49,290 nucleotides of DNA from Oliverpabstia intestinalis (GTDB lineage Bacteria; Bacillota; Clostridia; Lachnospirales; Lachnospiraceae): positions 1 through 49,290 of the forward strand of contig NZ_VUMS01000021.1 in the NCBI RefSeq assembly GCF_009696065.1. Direction: 5' to 3'. Shown here piece after piece: positions 19,463 to 28,044 of the stretch; within the stretch, counting starts at the first letter, position 1, and each line of letters opens with the position of its first letter. A program made the position numbers and the translations under genes. Below the pieces are notes generated by a model. It made no database searches and was not told the DNA's origin. It saw nothing but the letters and a program-made list of their open reading frames with translations.

Positions 19463-19765
19463 TTACTGAATAGGATTATGTACCGTTACCAGCTTGGTGC
19501 CGTCCGGAAACGTAGCTTCCACCTGAATCTGCGTTACCAGATCTGCTACTCCTTCCATTACGTCTTCTTTCGTCAGCAGTTTTGTTCCCAGCTGCATCAG
19601 CTCTGTTACCGTTTTTCCGTCTCTTGCCAGTTCCATCAGTTCTGAACTGATATACGCCACTGCTTCCGGATAGTTCAGCCGTAATCCTCTGGCCCGTCGT
19701 TCTTTCGCAAGATTGCCGGCCATATGCAGCAATAATTTTTCCTGTTCTTTCGGTGTAAGTCTCAT
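19463..19765 (-). CDS. ureA: urease subunit gamma
   Basis: A 100-residue structural subunit beginning [20 protein letters not shown], with [23 protein letters not shown]-type family sequence (here [12 protein letters not shown]) and [18 protein letters not shown] at the C-terminus, all canonical. ACAAGGAGG precedes the ATG. It is the first gene of the ureABC-kinase-regulator run. An extended -10 like TGGTATAGT lies about 25 bases upstream, but no good -35 was found, so the promoter is unproven. Confidence 0.98.
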   Translation of the reverse strand: MRLTPKEQEKLLLHMAGNLAKERRARGLRLNYPEAVAYISSELMELARDGKTVTELMQLGTKLLTKEDVMEGVADLVTQIQVEATFPDGTKLVTVHNPIQ

Positions 19766-19841
19766 GGGTACCTCCTTGTCTTACAAACTATACCAACAAT
19801 GCACTTCTTGCACATTCTCGCAAATTTTGCTCGTTGCTCGC

Positions 19842-19888
19842 GTAAAAAAAGCAGACAACGATATCTCTTCGACATCGTTGTCTGCTTT
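19842..19888 (-). terminator. ppk intrinsic terminator
   Basis: A perfect 15-bp stem (19848-19862 with 19874-19888) followed on the minus strand by a run of seven T. It lies about 130 bases after the ppk stop and separates that gene from ureA, so ureABC needs its own promoter in the 80 bases between. Confidence 0.9.
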
Positions 19889-20020
19889 GGAAAACAGATT
19901 AACATACTATAAAAAAGTTGTCAATTCCATCTTGTTTTTTCTCTTTTTCCAGCCTCGCCGTTTCCTTCCTGCATGCCTCCTGCAAATCTTCACCATCGGT
20001 ACATACTGAAGGGGCACTCT

Positions 20021-22069
20021 TCAAAGGTTCTCTGCAATCTCATATGCCTGTTCATAGAAATATTCCTGGGCATTCAGCGGTTCTTCATCCGTTGGCAGGA
20101 TCCGGTAAATTCCCTCACCGTTTTCCTGACGGGCCTGCTGATTGTCTTTCAGCATGATCCGGAACATTTCCAGAAGGCGCGCTTTGATTTCTTCGTCATA
20201 AACCGGAGCAGCTACTTCCACACGGCGCAGAGTGTTTCTGGTCATAAAGTCTGCGGACGCAATATAGATTTTTTCTCTTCCTTCACTTCCGAAAATATAG
20301 ATTCTGGAATGTTCCAGAAAACGTCCGACGATACTTCGTACATGAATATTTTCCGTCTTGCCTGGAACCTGTGGAATCAGACAGCAGATTCCACGGATCA
20401 CCATATCGATTCGTACACCGGCACAGGAGGCCTCCACCAGTTTCTCCATGATTTTCTTATCCGTAAGGGAATTCATCTTCAGTCCAATGTAAGCCGGTTC
20501 CCCTGCTCTGGCATGTGCAATCTCTTCATCAATCATATCCAGAATCTTATTCTGCAGGCATTTCGGAGCCACCAGCAGATGATCCACATGTTTGATCGTC
20601 TCTCCCATGGCAAGAGCCTGGAATACATTGGCTGCTTCCAGTCCGATATCTACATTATAAGTCATCAGCGACAGATCCGTATAAAGCCGTGAAGTTTTTT
20701 CGTTATAGTTTCCGGTACCGATCTGTGTATAATATTCAATCTGTTCATCTGTTTTTTTCGTGATCAGACAGAGTTTTGAATGAACTTTATAGCCATCCAG
20801 TCCGTAGATGACACGACACCCTGCATCCTCCAGCAAACGGGACCATCCAATATTGTTTTCTTCATCAAAACGTGCTTTCAGTTCCACCAGTACCAGCACT
20901 TCTTTTCCATTTTCTGCTGCTTCGATCAGTGCTTCTACTACTTTACTCTGTTTGGCCACACGATACAGCGTCATCTTGATAGAAACCACATCTTTATCGT
21001 TGGCTGCTTCGTGGAGCATATTCAGAAACGGATTGATACTTTCATACGGATAGGAAAGCAGTTTGTCCTTCTCTTTAATCTGATCCAGAATCGGACGGTC
21101 ACCGGTAAAGGCCGGGGATTTTCTTGGTGTTCTTCTTTCATAAAATAATTCCGGAATCTTACGAAGAGCATCCTCGATCTGGAAAACGAAAGACAGATCC
21201 AGCGGTGCCTGACTGTAGAATACATACTGTGATTTTATTGCCAGATGTTCACAGATCAGTTTCACACTGCCCTCGCTGAGTTTTCTGGAAAGTTCGATCC
21301 GCACTGGTGCAAGTTTCTTTCTTTTTTTGATCAGATCTGCCATAAATTCCCGGTAATCCAGATCTTCATCGTACAGCGCATCGGCATCAATATCTGCATT
21401 TCTGGTTACACGAAGCAGGGATTTCTCTTTTACCTGATACCCCTTGAATACTTTTGGAATGTAGTGGAGGATCAGTTCTTCCGACAGCATATACGTATTG
21501 CCTCCCGGCAGGTGGATCAGCCGTTCAAATACACCGCTTCCACACGGTATAATCCCCAGACGCTCTTTTCCACTCTTGGTGGTCAGGACAACCACCGCAT
21601 AGATTTCTTTATTTTTCAGGAATGGGAATGGCTGTCGTTTCCCCACAATGGTCGGTGAAATCAAGCCGGAAATCTCCATATCAAAATATGCTTCCAGAAA
21701 TTTATTTTCTTCTTCCGTGATCCTACTGAAATCCACCAGACGAACGCCGTATTCCTCAATCTTTTCCATGAGTTTTCCATACACTTCATCTTTTCTCCTG
21801 TTCAGGATCTCCACCTGTGGAAGAATCGCCTGAATCTGTTCTTTCGGCGTCATATGTGTTTTATTATCTCTGGAATCTTTTGCCACCAGCATCTGATCGA
21901 TCAGCGAGCCTACACGCACCATAAAGAATTCATCCAGATTGCTCTGATAGATCGATGCAAATGTCAGGCGCTCACACAGCGGCACCTTCGGGTTCTCCGC
22001 TTCCTCCAGTACACGTTCATTAAATTTCAGCCAGGACAGTTCCCGGTTCATATAAATTGTCTCGTTCAT
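20021..22069 (-). CDS. ppk: polyphosphate kinase 1
   Basis: Reversible enzyme transferring the gamma-phosphate of ATP to long-chain polyphosphate. The 682-residue protein has the PPK1 N-terminal helical domain starting YMNRELSWLKFNERVLEEA, the head domain, and two phospholipase-D-like catalytic domains. DGYKVHSKLCLI holds the histidine that is autophosphorylated in this family, IGTGNYNEKTSRLYTD follows it, and MTRNTLRRVEVAAPVYD closes the fold. AAAGGGAT precedes the start. It is monocistronic, with its own terminator at 19842-19888. No exopolyphosphatase gene is adjacent. Confidence 0.97.
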   Translation of the reverse strand: MNETIYMNRELSWLKFNERVLEEAENPKVPLCERLTFASIYQSNLDEFFMVRVGSLIDQMLVAKDSRDNKTHMTPKEQIQAILPQVEILNRRKDEVYGKLMEKIEEYGVRLVDFSRITEEENKFLEAYFDMEISGLISPTIVGKRQPFPFLKNKEIYAVVVLTTKSGKERLGIIPCGSGVFERLIHLPGGNTYMLSEELILHYIPKVFKGYQVKEKSLLRVTRNADIDADALYDEDLDYREFMADLIKKRKKLAPVRIELSRKLSEGSVKLICEHLAIKSQYVFYSQAPLDLSFVFQIEDALRKIPELFYERRTPRKSPAFTGDRPILDQIKEKDKLLSYPYESINPFLNMLHEAANDKDVVSIKMTLYRVAKQSKVVEALIEAAENGKEVLVLVELKARFDEENNIGWSRLLEDAGCRVIYGLDGYKVHSKLCLITKKTDEQIEYYTQIGTGNYNEKTSRLYTDLSLMTYNVDIGLEAANVFQALAMGETIKHVDHLLVAPKCLQNKILDMIDEEIAHARAGEPAYIGLKMNSLTDKKIMEKLVEASCAGVRIDMVIRGICCLIPQVPGKTENIHVRSIVGRFLEHSRIYIFGSEGREKIYIASADFMTRNTLRRVEVAAPVYDEEIKARLLEMFRIMLKDNQQARQENGEGIYRILPTDEEPLNAQEYFYEQAYEIAENL

Positions 22070-22197
22070 TGCTTATCCCTTTACTTTCTTCTACCTTTTA
22101 TCCAATTGTCACATTTACAAAAGTACTATATCAAATTTTCTTTAATTCTATATTGACGCTCTGTAAAATTCATGTTAAAAACTCATTTTGCTACATA

Positions 22198-23022
22198 TTA
22201 TTTTCCTTTCAGTTCATACAGATCCGTTCTCCGTGCGGATAATAATGGCAGCTGTTCGCGGATCGCATCCACGCGGTCCAGATCTATTTCCGTGATCTGA
22301 ATGCCCGGTTTCTCATCCATCTGTGTCACCACATCCCCCCAGGGTGACACGACAAGAGAATGGCCCCAGGAGATATATCCTGCCTGCTCGTCTCTTGCAT
22401 CGGAAGTTCCGATCATATAGCACTGATTGTCCACCGCTCTTCCCCTGAACATTAACTCCCAGTGTGCCGGTCCGGTTGTCATGTTAAAGGCTGCCGGTAC
22501 CAGGATCATTCTGGCGCCCCGCAATGTCATCAGCCGTACGATCTCCAGAAATCTGCAGTCAAAGCAGATACAGATTCCCATTTTCCCAAACTCCGTATCA
22601 AAAACGGTAATCTGGTCTCCGGCGGTCAGTGTCGCGGACTCCTGATAGCACTGTCCGCCCTTCACGGCGATATCAAACAGATGCACTTTGCGGTGTTTTG
22701 CAATCTGGTTGCCCTGCCGGTCGAAGACATAAGCGGTATTGTACACATGTCCTTCCTTATCTTTTTCCGGTACACTTCCGGCTGACAGATAAATCTGGTA
22801 TTTTTTTGCAAGAGCACTTAACCGTTGCCAGGTTTCTCCCTGTTCCATTTCCGCATAGACCGGAAAACAAGGTGTCTGGTACGGGCAGTTGAACATTTCG
22901 CCCAGGGTTACCAGATCAATGTTTTCGTCCTTTATACGTTTCAGATTCCGCTCCAGTTCTTCCAGATTTTTGCTTTTTTCTTCATAAACATGAGCCTGAA
23001 TCTGGGCGATTTTCACCTTCAT
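22198..23022 (-). CDS. carbon-nitrogen hydrolase (nitrilase superfamily, Nit2-like amidase)
   Basis: A 274-residue cytoplasmic amidase. The Glu-Lys-Cys triad of the nitrilase superfamily is visible: Glu in VTLGEMFNCPY near residue 42, Lys in KHRKVHLFD near 115 and Cys in MGICICFDCRFLE near 152. AGPAHWELMFRGRAVDNQCY-type C-terminal sequence is closest to Nit2/omega-amidases that deaminate alpha-ketoglutaramate or ketosuccinamate; substrate assignment is inferred. AAGGGGGAG precedes the ATG. It is followed by ppk after a 128-base gap, and seems to be a single gene. Confidence 0.88.
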   Translation of the reverse strand: MKVKIAQIQAHVYEEKSKNLEELERNLKRIKDENIDLVTLGEMFNCPYQTPCFPVYAEMEQGETWQRLSALAKKYQIYLSAGSVPEKDKEGHVYNTAYVFDRQGNQIAKHRKVHLFDIAVKGGQCYQESATLTAGDQITVFDTEFGKMGICICFDCRFLEIVRLMTLRGARMILVPAAFNMTTGPAHWELMFRGRAVDNQCYMIGTSDARDEQAGYISWGHSLVVSPWGDVVTQMDEKPGIQITEIDLDRVDAIREQLPLLSARRTDLYELKGK

Positions 23023-23135
23023 TTTTTCTCCCCCTTTCTGTCACAAATATTTGTAATTCTCTGACTTTAGTATAGATTTTCCATAACTTTTTGTCAATTT
23101 ATCCTTCAAAAAACGAGGGGATTTTCCTCATGAAG

Positions 23136-23267
23136 CTAACATATTTTACTTCCATTCGCGGTAAGTTTAAATCTGCGGCCCAGCATTTCCGCTGCACGTC
23201 TGCACATCAGCATCCGTGATCTTACATCAGGTTCACTGAAACAGATTTTAAAAAAATGATGAATCAC
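23136..23267 (-). CDS. possible small protein, unknown
   Basis: A 43-codon minus-strand frame starting GTG, with the protein-like stretch MLMCRRAAEMLGRRFKLTA and three cysteines, in an otherwise empty 309-base gap. The start region overlaps the terminator hairpin at 23250-23292, and no clear ribosome binding site with good spacing was found. An internal ATG would leave 25 codons. It could be a gene remnant or chance; I do not recognise it. Confidence 0.25.
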   Translation of the reverse strand: MIHHFFKICFSEPDVRSRMLMCRRAAEMLGRRFKLTANGSKIC

Positions 23268-23292
23268 CCTTTTACAAGTGTTCCATCATTTT
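23243..23292 (-). terminator. terminator after the DUF1284 gene
   Basis: An imperfect 15-bp stem (13 of 15 paired; arms AAAATGATG and CATCATTTT at the base) followed on the minus strand by seven T. It lies 40 bases after the stop of the DUF1284 gene. Confidence 0.7.
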
Positions 23293-23331
23293 ATGAAATC
23301 AATATGAAATTTCAGATATCTTTTAGAAAAA

Positions 23332-23778
23332 TCAACGTAAAATATTTTTATTTTCCCATCGACTGCTTTTCTCACTGCAGATTTCATTCCACTCACAGTC
23401 CCCGCAGATCTTCTCCCGCAATCCTGTATCGATTACCTTTTTCTGGACTTTCTGCGCAAATTCCAGAAAGTTCAGTTCTTCTCCTTCTGTCAGCCCGCAG
23501 GCCTCCAGCACGCCATGATCATACCGAAACACTTTTTCCTGCGCTTCACAGATTTCCTTTGTTTCTCCGGAATTTTCCTCATCGGTAAGGAACTGATGGT
23601 TCGGGCATGCGCTGCAGATTTCATCCAGCGAAACCACCAGACGGATCGGGACATCCTGTTCCAGAATGTGTAACATTTTCTCCATATGCGCGGAGAATCC
23701 TTCGCTGTATCCTTTTCCTATAAAATACGCCAGACACATCCCATGATGCGGACGCACCGGTATTCGTTTTTTCTCCAT
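23332..23778 (-). CDS. DUF1284 family cysteine-rich protein
   Basis: About 148 residues from the ATG at 23778; an ATG six codons earlier (23796) is also possible and neither has a strong ribosome site. The RPHHGMCLAYFIGKGYS opening, EICSACPNH in the middle and EKICGDCEWNEICSE near the C-terminus are the conserved cysteine and histidine elements of DUF1284. The spaced cysteines suggest a metal or iron-sulfur site, which is inference. Function is unknown. It follows the MalY/PatB gene and ends in the terminator at 23243-23292. Confidence 0.8.
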   Translation of the reverse strand: MEKKRIPVRPHHGMCLAYFIGKGYSEGFSAHMEKMLHILEQDVPIRLVVSLDEICSACPNHQFLTDEENSGETKEICEAQEKVFRYDHGVLEACGLTEGEELNFLEFAQKVQKKVIDTGLREKICGDCEWNEICSEKSSRWENKNILR

Positions 23779-23868
23779 ATGTTTCTCATTTCTCACAGCT
23801 ATCTTCTGTGTTTTTCGTAACTGTCCAATACCTTTACAGTTACTATTGTTCTTTGTTTTCTCCCGCTG

Positions 23869-25041
23869 TTATTTCTGACTCAGGTACGCTTCCACACCCC
23901 GTTTCAGCCGCTCACAGCCATCTGCTATCCGGCTTTTCTGGCATGCCAGATTGATGCGTAAAAACTGCTCGCCGGTTTTTCCGTACTGTGCGCCTTCCGA
24001 TACATAAAGACCTGTCGTTTTTCGAATCGCATCGGCAAGTTCTTTCGCACTGCATCCAAGTGCATTGCAATCCACCCAAAGAAGGTAGGTCGCATCTGCC
24101 TCTGTCACTTTCAGCTGTGGGATCTCTTTTCGGATATAATCCGTCATGTATGTCCGGTTCTCAAAGAGATACTCACGGAGTTCTTCCAGCCAGTCTTCTC
24201 CTTTTGTAAATGCCGCGATTGCCGCACCAATGGCAAATACATTCGGTTCTGCCACCTCATCCGTATTCAACGCACGCCACACTTTATGATGCAGTGCCTC
24301 GTTCGGGATCATCACGGCTGCCGTCTGGATGCCTGCAATGTTAAATGCTTTCGTCGGTGCAATACAGGTCACACTGATATTTTTACAAGTCTCGGAAGCC
24401 GCCGCAAACGGAATGTATCCGGTGCCCGGCCGGGTGATATCGCAATGGATCTCATCTGAAAGAACCGTTACGTGATATTTCTCACACAGTTCTCCCACCC
24501 GTGCCAGTGTCTCCCGCTCCCAGATTCTTCCCACCGGATTGTGCGGGTTACACAGGATCATCAACGAAGTCTGCGGATCTGATAATTTCTCCTCCAGCGC
24601 CTCAAAGTCCATCTCATAGTTTTCCCCGTCATAGGCCAGCGGGCATTCCACCACATTTCTTCCGTTATTGACGATGGAATTAAAGAAAATATTATACACC
24701 GGTGTCTGAATCAGCACGTTTTCTCCCGGTGTGGTCAGCTTGCGGACCGTACTCGAGATCGCCGGTACCACGCCGGTACAGAAGGTCAGCCATTCTTTTT
24801 TGATGGAAAACTGATGGCGTCTCTCCCACCAGTTCATATATGCCTGATACCAGTCTTCTTCCACATCCGTATAGCCGAACACGCCGTGTGCAGCCCGCTT
24901 TTCAATCGCTTCCCGCACAGCCGGAGCCGTCTGAAAATCCATATCCGCCACCCACATCGGTAATTCATTTTCTGCCACATCCCATTTCAGAGATCCGGTA
25001 TTTCTCCGGTCTGTGATCTGATCAAAATCATAGTTGCTCAT
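23869..25041 (-). CDS. MalY/PatB-type PLP-dependent aminotransferase (C-S beta-lyase)
   Basis: A 390-residue fold-type I PLP enzyme. The start at ATG 25041 follows AGAGAGGAAG and gives the family N-terminus YDFDQITDRRNTGSLKWD. Hallmarks are LPMWVADMDF, ILCNPHNPVGRIW, LSDEIHCDI and the cofactor lysine in IAPTKAFNIAG. Proteins of this type cleave cystathionine or cysteine conjugates (PatB-like) and in E. coli MalY also affect maltose regulation. The cytoplasmic beta-lyase role is the best general prediction. Neighbours (DUF3737, DUF1284) do not narrow the substrate. Confidence 0.93.
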   Translation of the reverse strand: MSNYDFDQITDRRNTGSLKWDVAENELPMWVADMDFQTAPAVREAIEKRAAHGVFGYTDVEEDWYQAYMNWWERRHQFSIKKEWLTFCTGVVPAISSTVRKLTTPGENVLIQTPVYNIFFNSIVNNGRNVVECPLAYDGENYEMDFEALEEKLSDPQTSLMILCNPHNPVGRIWERETLARVGELCEKYHVTVLSDEIHCDITRPGTGYIPFAAASETCKNISVTCIAPTKAFNIAGIQTAAVMIPNEALHHKVWRALNTDEVAEPNVFAIGAAIAAFTKGEDWLEELREYLFENRTYMTDYIRKEIPQLKVTEADATYLLWVDCNALGCSAKELADAIRKTTGLYVSEGAQYGKTGEQFLRINLACQKSRIADGCERLKRGVEAYLSQK

Positions 25042-25106
25042 GCTGTATCTTCCTCTCTGTCCTTTATTCAAACGTTGATTTTTCGAACCAGGTATCGCAG
25101 TCTGTA

Positions 25107-25961
25107 CTATGCCTCGACTTCTTTTCCCTGTACAAAGATCTTCGTCTTTGACGGGTCTACCTTATCTTTTTCTACCGTCAGTTCTTTGATCTCATCCGCA
25201 CGGATCACACCACTCGACGGGTTCAGCACACTGTCGATGGTTCCGTGGATCTTGGCATCCACAGAAGAATATTCAAATGCCAAAGTCGTATTGATCAGCT
25301 TACAGTTTTTCATCACCAGATTATCAATATAGCACATACCCTGCAGACTCTCGATGGTACAGTTTATCAGTGTCAGGTTTTTTGCATTCCATCCCAGGTA
25401 TTCTCCGGAGATAAAGGAATCATACACGGTTACATTCTCACTGTTCCAGAATGCATCTTTAGACAGCATTGTTGCATTGTGCACTTCCATATTTTTTACA
25501 CCGTCGAAGGAATAATTTCCCACCAGACGGAAGTTTTTCAACACCAGATCCTGGCAGTTCATGCCGAAATAATCGCCTTTTGCATCCACATGATCCAGTT
25601 CCACGTTCTGACAGCTCCACAAGGTCTCTGCCGCATTCGGGAAGGTCACATTGGTCAGTTTCAGTCCGTTACACCGACGGAAATTCTTCGGTGCTTCGAT
25701 CACTGCATTGTTCACTTCGATCCGGTCGGTATACCACACACCTGCGCGTGCCATATCAAACCAGGTACAGTTCTCTGCCTTGATGTCTTTCGCATACCAC
25801 AGCGGATATTTCCACTTGAACATACTTCCGTATAATTCAATATTTCTGCTCTCCTTTAACGGCGACTCTCCGTCATCAAAAATCGTATCATAAATTTTCA
25901 GATTCTTTCCCTGAAACAGCGCACGCTCGCCGGTCAGGAACTCCTGATGAATCTCTTTCAT
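25107..25961 (-). CDS. DUF3737 family right-handed beta-helix protein
   Basis: A protein of about 284 residues made of short repeats with a regular N-x-x pattern (for example NLKIYDTIF, NIELYGSMF, NVELDHVDA, NLTLINCTI), as expected for a right-handed parallel beta helix of the DUF3737 family. There is no signal peptide. The ATG at 25961 follows GGAAGAG; another ATG at 25979 has GGGAGAAG upstream and is also possible. Function is unknown. It has its own promoter at 26041-26069 with nested palindromes, and is followed by the MalY/PatB gene after 65 bases, so the two may be co-transcribed. Confidence 0.87.
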   Translation of the reverse strand: MKEIHQEFLTGERALFQGKNLKIYDTIFDDGESPLKESRNIELYGSMFKWKYPLWYAKDIKAENCTWFDMARAGVWYTDRIEVNNAVIEAPKNFRRCNGLKLTNVTFPNAAETLWSCQNVELDHVDAKGDYFGMNCQDLVLKNFRLVGNYSFDGVKNMEVHNATMLSKDAFWNSENVTVYDSFISGEYLGWNAKNLTLINCTIESLQGMCYIDNLVMKNCKLINTTLAFEYSSVDAKIHGTIDSVLNPSSGVIRADEIKELTVEKDKVDPSKTKIFVQGKEVEA

Positions 25962-26018
25962 TTCTCTTCCATCTCCCATAATTCTCTTCTCCCATTCTGC
26001 TGCCATTGATTTCGTTAT

Positions 26019-26069
26019 TCTGACAGGCTTATATAGAATTATTGTATTCTATTTTGTCAGATATGGCAA
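26019..26069 (-). promoter_or_regulatory. promoter with nested palindromic operator before DUF3737 gene
   Basis: Minus strand -35 TTGCCA (26064-26069) and -10 TACAAT (26041-26046), 17 bp apart. Two nested inverted repeats cover the promoter: TCTGACA/TGTCAGA (26019-26025 with 26055-26061) and ATAGAAT/ATTCTAT (26033-26039 with 26046-26052). The inner one spans the -10 box and start site, the usual place for a repressor. Confidence 0.6.
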
Positions 26070-26120
26070 ATACTTGTTTTGTACCACTGCATTATTATTA
26101 CGTTACTGTTCATAACGTTA

Positions 26121-27056
26121 TTACGCCACCGCAATCCACAAAAGCACTCTGCACACAACCGGCAGCGTCACGATTCCGCATAGTGTGGTTATCATCACGC
26201 CGCCCAGCGAATATGCTCCATCGGAACCGGAGGAATTGGCGAGCATAACCACAGAGGACATAGTCGGCATCGCGGTGATCAGAGACATGGTCATACGGAT
26301 CTCTTCCGATACCGAAACGAAGCTCAGGACAAGATAAAACAGTACCGGAAATATCAACATTTTGCAGATAACAATTCCGTATAATTCCATCTGTTTTACA
26401 TATTTGCATATATCCATACAGGCAAACACACCGCCAAGATAGATCATCGCGAGAGGTGTCGCCGTTGCCCCAATATTCTGGAATCCAGTCTGCAAGACAC
26501 CCGGAAGCTTTAGTCCGGTCAGTACGAAAAGAATTGCCAGAGCGATAGCAACCGTTGCCGGGTTGATCAGCTTTTTCGGATCAAACTTCCCTTTTCCACT
26601 CGGGGAAGTCAATTTCACCCCTACTGTCCACATCGCCAGCTGATCCACGATGGTAAATACGGATACATACAGCATGCCCCGTTCCTGGAAAATGCTGGTG
26701 ATGATCGGGATTCCCATAAATCCCACATTGCCAAACATCGTCATCGCCCGGTAGATCTGTGCCCGGTCGCCTTCTACATGAAACAATTTTGTCAACACAA
26801 CGCCAAGTCCATATAAGAGAGTCGAGGCCGTCACCGCCAGTCCGATGATGGACAGCGATTTTACCAGTGCCACCCGGTCTACCTGACTGACCACATTGAC
26901 AAAGATCATCATCGGCAGCGAAAGTTTCATCACTACCCGGGCGATCCAGTCGAGTCCTTTATCACTCAGCACACCGGTCCGCACAAGTATCACACCGATG
27001 ACAAGATAGACGATAAACAGCTCAATCTGTTCCATCAAAATCCAAAATGTATTCAT
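26121..27056 (-). CDS. AEC family transporter (auxin efflux carrier-like)
   Basis: A 311-residue membrane protein with about ten hydrophobic segments in two halves. The opening FIVYLVIGVILVRTGVLSDKG, VMKLSLPMMIFVNVV and the mid-protein MFGNVGFMGIPIITSIF are typical of the AEC (Mem_trans) family, whose bacterial members move malate, other organic acids or unknown solutes. It lies 20 bases after the sugar-acid kinase gene, so it may carry an intermediate of the same pathway; the substrate is inferred from this position only. Confidence 0.85.
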   Translation of the reverse strand: MNTFWILMEQIELFIVYLVIGVILVRTGVLSDKGLDWIARVVMKLSLPMMIFVNVVSQVDRVALVKSLSIIGLAVTASTLLYGLGVVLTKLFHVEGDRAQIYRAMTMFGNVGFMGIPIITSIFQERGMLYVSVFTIVDQLAMWTVGVKLTSPSGKGKFDPKKLINPATVAIALAILFVLTGLKLPGVLQTGFQNIGATATPLAMIYLGGVFACMDICKYVKQMELYGIVICKMLIFPVLFYLVLSFVSVSEEIRMTMSLITAMPTMSSVVMLANSSGSDGAYSLGGVMITTLCGIVTLPVVCRVLLWIAVA

Positions 27057-27076
27057 TTTTTCGTTCCCTGTTTTCT

Positions 27077-28042
27077 TTATTTCTGTATATTTCCCGCCAT
27101 ATAGGATTGCAGGATTTCTTCTGTCGGCAGCCCCTCATTGTCGCCGCGGTGCTGTACCTGGATCGATCCGATCGCATTGCCCCGTTTCGCACATTCGGTC
27201 ACCGGAAGACCTTTCAGCAGTCCGCTCAGTACACCAACGGCAAATCCATCTCCCGCGCCCACGGTATCCACCACTTTTTTCACCGGATATCCCGGGATCA
27301 TATCTCGGACTACTTCCCCGTTTTCTTTCTTTTCGGATACATAAGCGCCGTTCTTTCCATCTTTGATCACGACAAGAGCCACGCCCTTCTGATGATAAAA
27401 ATCAGCCGCTTTTTCTTTATCTGTCGTACCCGCAAGGATCTCACATTCCCCAATTCCCGGCAGTACCACATCTGCGTAATTTGCCAGATCATTCAGCACG
27501 TTTCTCATCGTCTCCCCGTTCTCCCACAGAGCCGGGCGGAGATTCGGATCAAAGGTCACCGGAATCTGAGCCTCTCTCGCCCGCTCCATCAGGCGATAGG
27601 TCGCCTCTCTTGCTTCTTTCGATAGCGCAGGCGGAATGCCTGTCACATGCACCAGCTCGATTTTCCCAAGATCCAGTGCATCGATCTCTTTTGCAGACAG
27701 ATGTGATGCTGCAGATCCTTTTCGATAATATGGTGCCGCCGGATCATGTCCGTCTTCCACATATTCTTTCAGTTGAATCCCGGTTCGATAGACCGGATCA
27801 TACGTCAGAAGATTCGTTCCGATCTCATTGTCTTTTAGTGCCTGTTCGATATAATGTCCAAACGGATCATCCCCAAGCCGGGTAAGATATTCCACCGGAA
27901 AGCCAAGCCTGGTAAGCCCAATCGCCACATTGACCTCCGCCCCGGACATTCTTCTTGTAAAATGCTCCACGCACTCCAACGCACCAGGTGTATCTGCCAG
28001 TAACAGAGCCATCGGCTCTCCAAATAATAGTGTTTTCTTCAT
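27077..28042 (-). CDS. kdgK: 2-keto-3-deoxygluconate kinase (PfkB family)
   Basis: A 321-residue ribokinase-like (PfkB) sugar kinase. It has the N-terminal GAEVNVAIGLTRLGF substrate motif and the C-terminal VVDTVGAGDGFAVGVLSGLL anion-hole and catalytic base motif (Asp in GAGD). It lies two bases after the KDPG aldolase gene, which makes 2-keto-3-deoxygluconate the most likely substrate, giving 2-keto-3-deoxy-6-phosphogluconate for Eda. Together they handle sugar acids from uronate or pectin breakdown. Fructokinase-type specificity cannot be excluded from sequence alone. Confidence 0.87.
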   Translation of the reverse strand: MKKTLLFGEPMALLLADTPGALECVEHFTRRMSGAEVNVAIGLTRLGFPVEYLTRLGDDPFGHYIEQALKDNEIGTNLLTYDPVYRTGIQLKEYVEDGHDPAAPYYRKGSAASHLSAKEIDALDLGKIELVHVTGIPPALSKEAREATYRLMERAREAQIPVTFDPNLRPALWENGETMRNVLNDLANYADVVLPGIGECEILAGTTDKEKAADFYHQKGVALVVIKDGKNGAYVSEKKENGEVVRDMIPGYPVKKVVDTVGAGDGFAVGVLSGLLKGLPVTECAKRGNAIGSIQVQHRGDNEGLPTEEILQSYMAGNIQK

Positions 28043-28044
28043 AC

